DNA of 64,000 nucleotides from Candidatus Eisenbergiella merdavium. GTDB taxonomy: Bacteria > Bacillota > Clostridia > Lachnospirales > Lachnospiraceae. Positions 25,544 through 34,648 of this stretch are shown piece after piece; positions within the stretch are counted from its first letter, which is position 1; each line of letters opens with the position of its first letter. A model generated the notes under the pieces. That model was not told where the DNA came from. It did no database searches and worked only from the letters and a program-made list of their open reading frames with translations. The stretch covers positions 1-64,000 of the forward strand of contig DWWS01000069.1 in NCBI GenBank assembly GCA_019119595.1, in the 5' to 3' direction. Made by a program: the position numbers and the translations under genes.

Positions 25544-26542
25544 ATGAATGTTCTTCCATACATTAGTGTAATTATTCCTATATATAATGTGCATCTTTAC
25601 TTGGAAAGGGCACTTAATAATATATGCAATCAAACTCTTTCCAATATAGAAATCCTTCTTATAGATGACGGTTCTGAAGATAAAAGCGCACAGATATGTG
25701 CCCAATTTGCAAAAGCAGATTCACGAATTCGTTTTTTATCCATTCCGCATCGGGGCGTTTCTGCCGCAAGAAATGCGGGACTGGATATTGCGACCGGAGA
25801 ATATATTGCATTTATAGATTCTGATGATTGGCCGGAAGTAGATATGCTCGAATATCTTTATATGAATGCTCTTCGTTATCAGGCTGATATAAGTACCTGT
25901 GAATTTATAAAAGAGTACGCGGACAAGCCATCAACTATCAGAGGGAGCCATAAAGATTATCTGGTTGACTGGAAAACAATGATTAAAGAGATAAATTACA
26001 ACGGAGATTTTGATGCATTTCTGTTCAATAAGATTTTTCGGCATTCTTTTCTAAGTCAGCTTCGTTTTCCAACAGGAGTTTCTATCGGGGAAGATTATGA
26101 TTTTATTATTAGCGTTCTATTAAAACATCCGGTTATTTTTCATGGCGGTGCATGTAAATACCATTACTACCAACGTTCTGCCAGCATCAGTTATACCGGA
26201 TTCCGTACCGCTGCCGCTGCATCAAGGAACCGGAAAAATTATAGAAAAGTGTATCTTATACAGACTGCGTATGATTCCGGTCTAAAGGAGAGCGCCCTGG
26301 CTTATTTCGTTTTGCAGGAAATGGCAGTAATTATTTCCATGGCCAAGTCAGACTGTTATGACAAAGATATCATCAATGGCGTCAAGCAGGAAGTGAGAGC
26401 TCATCTGCTGGAATATATAAAAATAAACAGAGTACCTTTTTACCTTAAAGTATGTTCTATTTTATTGAGCATAAATGAGAGAATGCTTTTGCTTCCATAC
26501 AAAGTATTTTTCCATCGTGCAAGAAGTGTGTCCGAGTCATGA
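25544..26542 (+). CDS. GT2 glycosyltransferase, first gene of cassette 2
   Basis: A 332-residue GT2 enzyme, paralogous to the first genes of cassettes 1 and 3: ISVIIPIYNVHLYL, LLIDDGSEDKS, the metal site FIDSDDWPEVD, EINYNGDFDAFLFNK, TGVSIGEDYDF and ALAYFVLQEMAVIISMAK. The frame is open far upstream, antisense to the recombinase, but the first sensible start is ATG at 25544, 11 bases after GGAG. No promoter is visible between site B and this start, so in the present orientation the gene is probably silent or read only at low level. Confidence 0.85.
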   Translation: MNVLPYISVIIPIYNVHLYLERALNNICNQTLSNIEILLIDDGSEDKSAQICAQFAKADSRIRFLSIPHRGVSAARNAGLDIATGEYIAFIDSDDWPEVDMLEYLYMNALRYQADISTCEFIKEYADKPSTIRGSHKDYLVDWKTMIKEINYNGDFDAFLFNKIFRHSFLSQLRFPTGVSIGEDYDFIISVLLKHPVIFHGGACKYHYYQRSASISYTGFRTAAAASRNRKNYRKVYLIQTAYDSGLKESALAYFVLQEMAVIISMAKSDCYDKDIINGVKQEVRAHLLEYIKINRVPFYLKVCSILLSINERMLLLPYKVFFHRARSVSES

Positions 26543-27417
26543 AATTTGTGTTTATTATTTTACATTTTTGCGCTGTTGATAGCACGATTCAGACTATAGA
26601 AAGTCTGCGGTCACTGAAGCATTTTGACAAAAGCGAAGTTATCGTTGTTGACAACGGTTCCTGGGATCATAGCGGGTTAACCTTAAAAAATAAATATCAT
26701 GGCATACCGAATATCCATATTCTTTTAAGCTCTGTAAACCACGGATTTGCAAGAGGTAACAATCTTGGCTATCAATACGCCAGGAAGCACTTCTCTCCAG
26801 ATTTTATCATTATTCTGAACAATGATGTCTTAATGACACAGCGGGACTTTCTATGCAGGGTGCAGATCCTGTACCATAAGCAGCATTTTCATGTTTTGGG
26901 GCCGGATATACAGACTCCGGAGGGAAGGCATCAGAATCCGCACCGCATTCATCCATTCACGCTAAAGGACGTAAACCGGATTCTGCGAAATCGCAGTATT
27001 ATCCTATGCTATTTAAAGTTGAAAAGGAGACTGCATTTAGAGGAACAGGTTCAATTTATAGAAAAATGGGATACCCGTCGGGCTGCGGAAGAAAGAAACG
27101 GAGTCCGTTGGGATAAGTCTTCGCGGAATGTGGTATTACATGGAAGCGCCCTGATATTTTCCAAAGATTTTATTATGAGAGAAAAAAACGCTTTTTATCC
27201 TGGAACCTTTATGTGGATGGAGGAAGAAATTCTGAACTATCTGTGTATGCAGAAACAGTATACGCTTCTATATTCTCCCTCCCTTTCCGTACTCCACATG
27301 GGAGGAAAAAGCGTGGACAGCACAATTGGCCATTTTGATAAATATTTGATTTACTCACAATGCCTGAAACAGTCCGCTTTAGCACTAAAACACCTTATGC
27401 TGCGCGGAGAAAAATGA
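26539..27417 (+). CDS. GT2 glycosyltransferase, second gene of cassette 2
   Basis: A 292-residue rhamnosyltransferase-like GT2 with FIILHFCAVD, VVVDNGSWDHSG, NHGFARGNNLGYQYAR, ILNNDVLMTQRD, GPDIQTPEGRHQNPHR and TFMWMEEEIL. It is a paralogue of 22707-23588 and 38463-39371. Start and previous stop overlap as ATGA, indicating translational coupling. The conserved pairing with the preceding GT2 in all three cassettes suggests the two enzymes build a shared first part of each polymer. Confidence 0.87.
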   Translation: MKFVFIILHFCAVDSTIQTIESLRSLKHFDKSEVIVVDNGSWDHSGLTLKNKYHGIPNIHILLSSVNHGFARGNNLGYQYARKHFSPDFIIILNNDVLMTQRDFLCRVQILYHKQHFHVLGPDIQTPEGRHQNPHRIHPFTLKDVNRILRNRSIILCYLKLKRRLHLEEQVQFIEKWDTRRAAEERNGVRWDKSSRNVVLHGSALIFSKDFIMREKNAFYPGTFMWMEEEILNYLCMQKQYTLLYSPSLSVLHMGGKSVDSTIGHFDKYLIYSQCLKQSALALKHLMLRGEK

Positions 27418-28760
27418 TGAAAATTATTCACTATCTTCACGGCCTGCCTCCGGTCAGAACAGGCGGACTAATAACATATGCATTAGATCTTGTCGCATGC
27501 CAACGGGATATTGGGCACGAAGTTTTTCTTCTTCTTCCCGGATCGACTCACCGGCTGAGCAAAAGAAACAAAATCCGCAGAAGGGAAAGCTGGAATGGAA
27601 TTCCCGTTTTTCGTATTAACAACGCCTCGCCCGTACCGATGGGAAAAGGAATCAGCCGGCCGCAAATATTCATGCGTCATGGTAATTTTCAAGACTTTTC
27701 GGATTTCTGGCAATGGCTTAGGCCGGACGTCATCCATGTACACAGTCTTATGGGGCTATATCCGGAACTAATTGAGGCTGCCTCAAAAAATCATATAAAA
27801 ACGGTCTTTACGACGCATGACTATTTCGGCCTTTGCTGTAAGCCGGATCGAATTGATTATCAGGGAAAGATCTGCAACCGGGATTCCTGGGAAGAATGCG
27901 CAAAATGCGGTTTAAAAGCCTACAGCCTCCTGCGAATGTCCTTTGAACAGACCCGCATCTTCTCTTTTCTTATGAAAAATTCCCGATTTGCGGATTTTCT
28001 GGAAGCTCTGGCTTTAAGGAAAAAGCATCTTGCAATGGTTGGGAAAAAAAGAACTGTAAAAAGCGATATGGATTCACAGGATTATCTGGATCTCCAGAAA
28101 CAATATCGAAAGTTGTTGCAAAACTTTGATATTATCCATTACAACAGCCGGCAATCCCGGGAGATTTATCATCGTCTGTGTCCCTCGCTTTCCCATGGAT
28201 ATTTGATATCCATGGTTACTGCAGGGATTAAGGACCAGCGCATCCACAGACCTTATCAAGATGCCCCGATACGGTTGGGTTTTTTGGGAAACAGCTCTTA
28301 TGCAAAAGGTCTGGAAACTTTAATAGAAATAACCGATGAGCTTGCGGCTCGGCAACTTGTTTTTTCCTTACAGATTTTTATCAGGAGTCCTGAGCTTGAC
28401 AGAGCATATATTCACCAGCATGATGCCTTTTCTCCGCGCCAGGCAGATGAAATATATAACAGCTTTGATGTTCTGATCGTACCCAGCATATGTGAGGAAA
28501 CCTTCTCACTGGTAGTTTTGGAGGCGTTAAGCAGAGGAATTCCCTGTATTATTTCTGATACAGTGGGCGCTAAAGACCTGCTTAAGCAAGTTGGAGGCGG
28601 GATGGCCTATAGTGGGACGGACGGGCTGAAAAACGCGCTGATACACATAATGGAACACCCACAGCTCTTGACGGAATGGAACAGCCATATCAGAGAGGCG
28701 CGTTTTCAACTGGATTTTAGAAGCTATGTTGAAGAACTTACTTCTAAGTATTACAAATAA
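27414..28760 (+). CDS. GT4 glycosyltransferase
   Basis: A 448-residue GT-B enzyme. The N-terminal domain has MKIIHYLHGLPPVRTGGLITYALDLV and HVHSLMGLYPELIEAA; the C-terminal domain has LGFLGNSSYAKGLETLI, the weak NSFDVLIVPSICEETFSLVVLEALSRGIP with the GT4 E-x7-E pair, and IISDTVGAKDL. A middle insertion with a cysteine cluster (CCKPDRI, CNRDSWEECAKC) may bind a metal. The start at 27414 overlaps the upstream stop (ATGA) behind CGGAG. The sugar is unknown. Confidence 0.85.
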   Translation: MMKIIHYLHGLPPVRTGGLITYALDLVACQRDIGHEVFLLLPGSTHRLSKRNKIRRRESWNGIPVFRINNASPVPMGKGISRPQIFMRHGNFQDFSDFWQWLRPDVIHVHSLMGLYPELIEAASKNHIKTVFTTHDYFGLCCKPDRIDYQGKICNRDSWEECAKCGLKAYSLLRMSFEQTRIFSFLMKNSRFADFLEALALRKKHLAMVGKKRTVKSDMDSQDYLDLQKQYRKLLQNFDIIHYNSRQSREIYHRLCPSLSHGYLISMVTAGIKDQRIHRPYQDAPIRLGFLGNSSYAKGLETLIEITDELAARQLVFSLQIFIRSPELDRAYIHQHDAFSPRQADEIYNSFDVLIVPSICEETFSLVVLEALSRGIPCIISDTVGAKDLLKQVGGGMAYSGTDGLKNALIHIMEHPQLLTEWNSHIREARFQLDFRSYVEELTSKYYK

Positions 28761-28781
28761 ATGATAAAAGGGGAGACCAGT

Positions 28782-31385
28782 TTGAATACCATAGATATTA
28801 TTATTCCTATTTATAATGCTTTAGACGATCTGAAAAAATGCCTTGAAAGCGTACAGAAGCATACGGATCTTGACAGACACAGGCTCATACTGATAAACGA
28901 TAACAGCACTGACGAAAGGATAAAGCCTTTCCTCCAAGAACAGCGTTCGGAGCGGATTATAGTCATCCATAATGATAAAAATATGGGATTCTCCAATAAT
29001 ATCAATACCGGTATGCAGATATCAAAAGAAAATGATGTTATTTTACTCAATTCGGACACCATCGTTACTGCTGGATGGGTTGAAAAAATAGCTGCCTGCG
29101 CCTATCAAAACCGTTTCTGCGCCACTGTTACCCCTTTATCCAACAATGCTACGCTCTGCTCCGTTCCCTTATTTTGCGAAGAGAACAGACTTCCGGAAGG
29201 GATGAGCGTTGATGAAGCCGGTGAAATCGTTGAAAAGTGTAGTCTCAGAAAATATCCGCGTATCACGGTGGCGAATGGTTTTTGCATGCTGATAAAGCGG
29301 GAAGTCATTCAAAAAACTGGTTATTTTGATGCAGCGACATTCGGGCGCGGGTACGGAGAAGAAAATGATTTCTGTAATCGCGCAGAACAGTTAGGATATT
29401 GCCATTTAATGTGCGATGATACATTCATTTTCCACAGCGGCACAAAATCCTTTGTTTCAAAAGAAAAAGAAAACTATATCAAGGCGCATGAGCGTATTCT
29501 GAAGGAACGATATCCTGTGCAGATGCTCAAAAATGAAGAGCATGTTTTTTCCAATCCCAATCATGCGGTAAGTGATAACGTCGCAGACTACTTCCGCCTG
29601 TTCAATGCAAGGAAAAATATTCTTCTGGTTGGGTATTCTGATTTTCGTAAAGAATGTGAAGATCATGTGGGAGGAACTCAGCTTCATGTAAAGCATCTCG
29701 TCATGGGAATGCGGGAAAAATTTAATATCTTTGTTGCCGCCAGAAGCTATTCCACGCTGATGGTGACGGCCTATATAGGGCAAAAGGAGTACGTTTATCA
29801 GTTCCCAATCGGGCCGCAGCCATCCTTTTTCACGGCCTCCCAGAGCTCTTTGGCAGAAACCTTCAGAAACATCCTTTCTGCCTTCCGCATTGATCTGGTA
29901 CATGTGCATCATACGAAAAAGACTTCTTTTGATATCTATTTTGAGGCGGGCAAACAAGGGATACCGGTTATAACGACTCTGCATGATTTTTATTCCGTCT
30001 GTCCCTCTATAAATATGCTGGATGCAGATAATAAAAACTGCATAGAACAGAAGTCCCCTGACTGCAGGCTTTGTCTGAAGGAAAAGTGTGGAATATATGA
30101 GGGCCTGTCGTTTCTTCCGTCATGGCGGGAGATGTACAAAAAAGTGCTGTCAGGATCGGCAGCTCTTGTGGCTCCTTCTTACAGTGCAAAAGATGTTTTT
30201 GCAAAATATTATCCGGAGCTGCAGAGTAAGGTGACGGTGGTCGGTCATGGAATGGATCCGGTCAATTTTGCGGACGATATGGGGACAAAGGATTACATAG
30301 AATCAGGCGATATCGTTCTGGATATGCGCATCAGCTATCCTCATGCTAAAAGTATGATTTCTATTGAAGGAACTATCACCTCATGCTGCGGCAACAACAG
30401 CTTTGATCAGGCTGCGCTTAAACTGACAGGAAAAGATAACACGGTCCGCTATCTTCCTCTTTTCCTTGATCAAAACAACTACTTTTCCAGTTATCTGCCT
30501 GCCGAATATACGGAACGGGATGTACTGGCTATTACCCCGGTCATACTACAGAATGGAAGCTACGTCGGAAATTCAAAGAGCCGCATTCTGACAGAACAAC
30601 GTAGAATGAGCCAGAATAAAAAGCTGCGGGTAGCCTTTATCGGAGGACTAAATGAAATTAAAGGAGGTAAAATCGCCGCTAATCTGATCTCATCTGGCCT
30701 GAAAGGGGTAGAATGGTTTCTTTTTGGAATCATTGGAGAAGCTAAACTGGCTGCCGTCCAAAATGACAGTTATTACTATATGGGAAAATACCATGAGGAA
30801 AATCTTCAGGATTTATTGCGTTTTTATCATATTGATGTGGTCTGCATCCTGTCTATTTGGCCGGAAACTTTCTCCTATACCCTTTCAGAAGCGATTCTGA
30901 GCGATATTCCTGTTATCGTTACCAATACCGGAGCCCTGGCGGAGCGTGTGTCTGAATGCGGCGCCGGTCAAATTGTCGATATCAGGGAAGCGGAAGTACA
31001 TGTATTAAACACGCTGCGGGACTGGATGGAGCACCCGGAGCAATACAGGCGCTATGCAGATGCGGCCAGGAAAATGAAGCATTTTTCCATTCGCCAGATG
31101 GCCGATGTATATGCTTCGCTTTATATGAAATATATAAAATCCAGACATTCCGACAGACTGTTCTCTCACGACTTTGATGCAAGGGCAATTTATGAAGCCG
31201 CTCAAGGGTTTGAAACGGACTGCGGCAAGCTGGCCGAAGGAAGTCGGGCGGAGGCAGAAAGACTGCGAAATGAACTCAACGCCTTTCAAAGCACTTATAC
31301 ATGGAAAATAGTCAGCCGGCTTACCTCCCTGAATTTTCCGTTAAAGCATACTCTTTACACATGGCTGAAAGGCAAAAATATTTGA
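28782..31385 (+). CDS. GT2-GT4 fusion glycosyltransferase
   Basis: An 867-residue two-enzyme fusion. Residues about 1-270 are GT2 (TIDIIIPIYNALDDL, LINDNSTDE, LLNSDTIVTAGWVE, FGRGYGEENDFCNRA). About 285-800 is GT4 (VGGTQLHVKHLV, LVHVHHTKKTSFD, ITTLHDFYSVCPSINM with a cysteine cluster, and SIWPETFSYTLSEAILSDIPVIVTNTGAL). A beta-rich block of about 110 residues is inserted between the two Rossmann halves of the GT4 part. A short coiled tail ends the protein. TTG at 28782 is preferred because AGGGGAG lies 6 bases upstream; an ATG 21 bases earlier has no ribosome binding site. Confidence 0.83.
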   Translation: MNTIDIIIPIYNALDDLKKCLESVQKHTDLDRHRLILINDNSTDERIKPFLQEQRSERIIVIHNDKNMGFSNNINTGMQISKENDVILLNSDTIVTAGWVEKIAACAYQNRFCATVTPLSNNATLCSVPLFCEENRLPEGMSVDEAGEIVEKCSLRKYPRITVANGFCMLIKREVIQKTGYFDAATFGRGYGEENDFCNRAEQLGYCHLMCDDTFIFHSGTKSFVSKEKENYIKAHERILKERYPVQMLKNEEHVFSNPNHAVSDNVADYFRLFNARKNILLVGYSDFRKECEDHVGGTQLHVKHLVMGMREKFNIFVAARSYSTLMVTAYIGQKEYVYQFPIGPQPSFFTASQSSLAETFRNILSAFRIDLVHVHHTKKTSFDIYFEAGKQGIPVITTLHDFYSVCPSINMLDADNKNCIEQKSPDCRLCLKEKCGIYEGLSFLPSWREMYKKVLSGSAALVAPSYSAKDVFAKYYPELQSKVTVVGHGMDPVNFADDMGTKDYIESGDIVLDMRISYPHAKSMISIEGTITSCCGNNSFDQAALKLTGKDNTVRYLPLFLDQNNYFSSYLPAEYTERDVLAITPVILQNGSYVGNSKSRILTEQRRMSQNKKLRVAFIGGLNEIKGGKIAANLISSGLKGVEWFLFGIIGEAKLAAVQNDSYYYMGKYHEENLQDLLRFYHIDVVCILSIWPETFSYTLSEAILSDIPVIVTNTGALAERVSECGAGQIVDIREAEVHVLNTLRDWMEHPEQYRRYADAARKMKHFSIRQMADVYASLYMKYIKSRHSDRLFSHDFDARAIYEAAQGFETDCGKLAEGSRAEAERLRNELNAFQSTYTWKIVSRLTSLNFPLKHTLYTWLKGKNI

Positions 31386-31397
31386 TTGGAGTTATCT

Positions 31398-32174
31398 ATG
31401 AAACTGTTAAAGGAAATATGGACCTATCGGGAAATGATCTACAGCCTTGTCAGGCGGGATATCCGGGGAAGATATAAAGGTTCCATCCTGGGGGTGCTCT
31501 GGATGCTGGTGGATCCTCTCTGCCAGTTGATTATTTATACAATTGTATTCTCATTTATCCTGCCTTCAGGAATTGATAAATTTTATTTATTTCTGTTTGT
31601 AGCTCTGGTGCCATGGATCTTCTTTAACCAATGTATGTCCGGAGGCTCCACAATCATACTGGCTAATCAGGATATGATTAAAAAAATATATTTTCCCCGG
31701 GAAATTATACCTATTTCTTATACAATCAGCAATCTTATAAATATGCTTTTAAGCTTTATTGCCGTATTTGTTGTAGTTATTGTCAGCAGGATTCCTGTAA
31801 GCCTGTCCTGCCTGGCATATCTCCCGCTCGTAATTCTGGACGAATTTTTTCTGAGCCTTGGAATCGTACTGATCACCTGTGGGATCAATGTATATTTCAG
31901 GGATGTGCAATACATTCTTAATGTAATCTCCCTGGGCTGGATGTATCTAACTCCTATCCTGTATCCCAGGACGCTGATTCCGGAACAATACCGTCATTTT
32001 TTCTATTTCAATCCACTGACGGTCATCATTGAATCCTATAGGGATATTCTGTATTATGGCCAGATACCTGATCTGCGGAAGCTTTTTCTTTCCTTGCTGT
32101 GCAGTCTCGGAATAATGATGATTGGCTTCTGGTGCTTCGGATATTTGAAAAAACGTTTTGCAGAAGAATTGTAA
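31398..32174 (+). CDS. wzm: Wzm: ABC-2 polysaccharide export permease (cassette 2)
   Basis: A 258-residue ABC-2 permease with six helices: YSLVRRDIRGRYKGSILGV, LVPWIFFNQCMSGGS, IKKIYFPREIIPISY and YLTPILYPRTLIPEQY with YFNPLTVIIESYRDI. It is a Wzm/TagG-type exporter, only distantly similar to the cassette 1 and 3 permeases, as expected if the three cassettes export different polymers. ATG at 31398 has GGAG 7 bases upstream; the in-frame TTG at 31386 is less likely. The partner ATPase follows after 17 bases. Confidence 0.9.
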   Translation: MKLLKEIWTYREMIYSLVRRDIRGRYKGSILGVLWMLVDPLCQLIIYTIVFSFILPSGIDKFYLFLFVALVPWIFFNQCMSGGSTIILANQDMIKKIYFPREIIPISYTISNLINMLLSFIAVFVVVIVSRIPVSLSCLAYLPLVILDEFFLSLGIVLITCGINVYFRDVQYILNVISLGWMYLTPILYPRTLIPEQYRHFFYFNPLTVIIESYRDILYYGQIPDLRKLFLSLLCSLGIMMIGFWCFGYLKKRFAEEL

Positions 32175-32191
32175 AAGAGGAGAGAAGCCGA

Positions 32192-33493
32192 ATGGAAAAA
32201 GGAATTGCCATCCGCATGGATGGCGTTTATAAGAGCTTTCGGGTCTATTTTGACAAGGGCCATTCGTTAAAAGAAAAAATTCTTTTTAAAAAGAGAAACA
32301 CGTATGAAGAGCGGCCGGTTATAAACGGAATTTCCTTTCAGATAAAAAAAGGGGAGAGTGTAGGATTGATCGGCCACAATGGCTGCGGAAAAAGTACCAC
32401 ACTTAAGCTATTAACGCGGATTATTTATCCCGATCAAGGAACAATAGAAATAAACGGAAGGGTTTCCAGCCTGCTGGAGCTGGGTGCCGGATTTCATCCT
32501 GACCTGAGCGGGAGAGAAAATATTTATATCAACGCCTCCATCTTCGGACTTTCAAAAAAGGAAATCGATCAGCGGATTGATGACATTATTCAATTCTCAG
32601 AGCTGGAAAGCTATATTGAGAATCCGGTGCGGACCTATTCTTCAGGAATGTATATGCGCCTGGCTTTTTCTGTAGCGATCAATGTAGATGCGGATGTTCT
32701 TTTAATAGATGAGATTCTCGCTGTGGGTGACGTCAATTTTCAGACTAAATGCTTTAACAAATTGATCGATATAAAGAACCAGGGAACCACGATCGTATTG
32801 GTATCTCATTCAGCAGAGCAGATCGAGCGTATCTGCGAACGAAGTATCTGGATTCAAGACGGAGAAATCATGATGGACGGTGCTCCGCGAGACGTAAACA
32901 AAGCTTATTTGATTCATATGGGAGAGCTGCGTGAAGAAAATCTCAGGGAATCTGCCGCCGGAGAATCAGAGGAAAAGACAGAAAAAGCAGAAGAAAATCA
33001 GAAGCAGACGGGAAAAGAAGAAACGGATAGCAGCCATCACAGAGGAAGCGGTGAAGCTTTTATCCACGAAGTATATACAACAGATAAAACAGGAAAAAGA
33101 AAAGCCGTTTTTCAGACCGGAGAGGCCGTGGTGTTCCATTTGTCTTATCTTCAAAAGAAAAAAATCCCCGATTCCTATTTTGGTCTGAGCATTTTCCGTA
33201 ATGATGGAGTAAGATGCTATGGAACAAATACGGAGGTGGATGGTATCAAAGCCTACAGATTGGAGGGAGACGGAGAGATGCTTGTGGAATTTCCTTCTCT
33301 TCAGCTTCTTTCTGGAAGCTACTATATTGATGTATGTATTGCCAGAACAAACTGGGAAATGGTTGATTATTATGATACTACCTGTCATTTTGAAATTTTT
33401 CATACAGATCAGGATATTGGGATGGTCAAACTGTCTCATGCCTGGCAGATCGAACCTGCAAAGCATGCGAACTCTGAACGCCTGTCCTGCTGA
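32192..33493 (+). CDS. wzt: Wzt: ABC exporter ATPase with C-terminal glycan-binding domain (cassette 2)
   Basis: A 433-residue protein: nucleotide-binding domain about 1-245 (Walker A GHNGCGKST, LLELGAGFHPDLSG, signature YSSGMYMRLAF, Walker B VLLIDEILAVGD), a highly charged Glu/Lys linker about 250-285 (EESEEKTEKAEENQKQ), and a C-terminal beta-sandwich about 290-433 of the Wzt type that binds the polymer terminus. The start follows GAGGAGAG. The charged linker is longer than in the cassette 1 protein. It works with the Wzm encoded directly upstream and is probably matched to the methyltransferase that follows. Confidence 0.9.
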   Translation: MEKGIAIRMDGVYKSFRVYFDKGHSLKEKILFKKRNTYEERPVINGISFQIKKGESVGLIGHNGCGKSTTLKLLTRIIYPDQGTIEINGRVSSLLELGAGFHPDLSGRENIYINASIFGLSKKEIDQRIDDIIQFSELESYIENPVRTYSSGMYMRLAFSVAINVDADVLLIDEILAVGDVNFQTKCFNKLIDIKNQGTTIVLVSHSAEQIERICERSIWIQDGEIMMDGAPRDVNKAYLIHMGELREENLRESAAGESEEKTEKAEENQKQTGKEETDSSHHRGSGEAFIHEVYTTDKTGKRKAVFQTGEAVVFHLSYLQKKKIPDSYFGLSIFRNDGVRCYGTNTEVDGIKAYRLEGDGEMLVEFPSLQLLSGSYYIDVCIARTNWEMVDYYDTTCHFEIFHTDQDIGMVKLSHAWQIEPAKHANSERLSC

Positions 33494-33513
33494 AACCGGA
33501 GGTAATTGAAGGA

Positions 33514-34629
33514 ATGAAATATGATGTCCCCCTGAACCTGAATACCAATAATTCGCTCAGCATTCTAATAAAATATATTTCGCCCAGCAGCAAGGTGCTG
33601 GAATTCGGCTGTGCTAACGGCAGAATGACACGATATTTGAAACATGAGCTGAATTGTGAGATGTATATCGTGGAACGGGAGTCTGATGCCTATGAAGAGG
33701 CAAAGGAATATGCGGATGATGGGATCTGCGGTGACATTATGGATTTCTTATGGGCAGACAGATGGACAGATTTTGACTATATTATTTTTGCCGATGTGCT
33801 GGAGCATCTTTCTGACCCGAGTATCGTCCTGAAACACTGCCGGAATATTTTAAAAAATACAGGGCGGATCCTGATCTCCATTCCCAATATCGCTCATAAT
33901 GATGTCGTTATCCGTATGATTCAGGATACATTTCAATATACGGACATCGGTCTGCTGGACGATACACACGTTCATTTTTTCGCCCGCGAATCTCTCCTTC
34001 CGATGGCACATCAGGCTGGTTTTGTTATGACCGGAATGAATTATGTTTCGCTTCCTACCGGCGGCACGGAACAATTTTGGAACGAGGATATCCCTGTTTG
34101 CCCGGAGCTCATGAACCTGCTGCGGGAAAGGGCCTTTGGGGAGGTCTATCAGTTCGTATTTTCATTGGAAAAACAGGAGTATGCCGCCGAAATCACAATG
34201 CCTTCCACAGGCTTCCCTCCCATGGAGTGTAAGATCTATCCCGACTACGGGCAGGGGTTTTCGGAACAGACCGTTACAGTTGTACAGGCCGACCGGGTTG
34301 CTCATGGCCGTTATCGTTATCAGAAAGAATTTACCGCTGAAGGCTGTCTGATAAGACTTCGTTTTGATCCTGTGGAGCAGCAGGGATGCATTCTTTACAA
34401 GGCTGAAGCCTCTTCTGCATCTCAGAAGGCTGTAGCTGTTTATAAAGATTTTGTCACACTTGGGGATAAGGTTTTGCTGAAGGGGAATGACCCCGAAATT
34501 GTATTCGTATTTAAAGAACCATGCGAAAAAACGATTTCCATAGAAGTAGAGTTCGAAGTATTCAGTATATCGCTTATTAATTTTTTGTTTGAAGAGTTAA
34601 AAGCAAGAAGCATTTCTGACAAAAAATAG
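33514..34629 (+). CDS. SAM methyltransferase with C-terminal beta domain
   Basis: A 371-residue protein. Residues about 1-200 are a class I methyltransferase (VLEFGCANGRMTRYL, YIIFADVLEHLSDPS, GRILISIPNIAHND). About 225-371 is a beta-rich domain (ITMPSTGFPPMECKIYPDYG, TVTVVQADRV) resembling carbohydrate-binding modules in Firmicute glycosyltransferase loci. A methyltransferase beside a Wzt with a glycan-binding domain is the arrangement of polymer-capping systems, so terminal methylation as an export signal is a reasonable inference. GGAGG lies upstream of the start. Confidence 0.82.
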   Translation: MKYDVPLNLNTNNSLSILIKYISPSSKVLEFGCANGRMTRYLKHELNCEMYIVERESDAYEEAKEYADDGICGDIMDFLWADRWTDFDYIIFADVLEHLSDPSIVLKHCRNILKNTGRILISIPNIAHNDVVIRMIQDTFQYTDIGLLDDTHVHFFARESLLPMAHQAGFVMTGMNYVSLPTGGTEQFWNEDIPVCPELMNLLRERAFGEVYQFVFSLEKQEYAAEITMPSTGFPPMECKIYPDYGQGFSEQTVTVVQADRVAHGRYRYQKEFTAEGCLIRLRFDPVEQQGCILYKAEASSASQKAVAVYKDFVTLGDKVLLKGNDPEIVFVFKEPCEKTISIEVEFEVFSISLINFLFEELKARSISDKK

Positions 34630-34648
34630 ACAAAAGGGGGGAAGGCAG

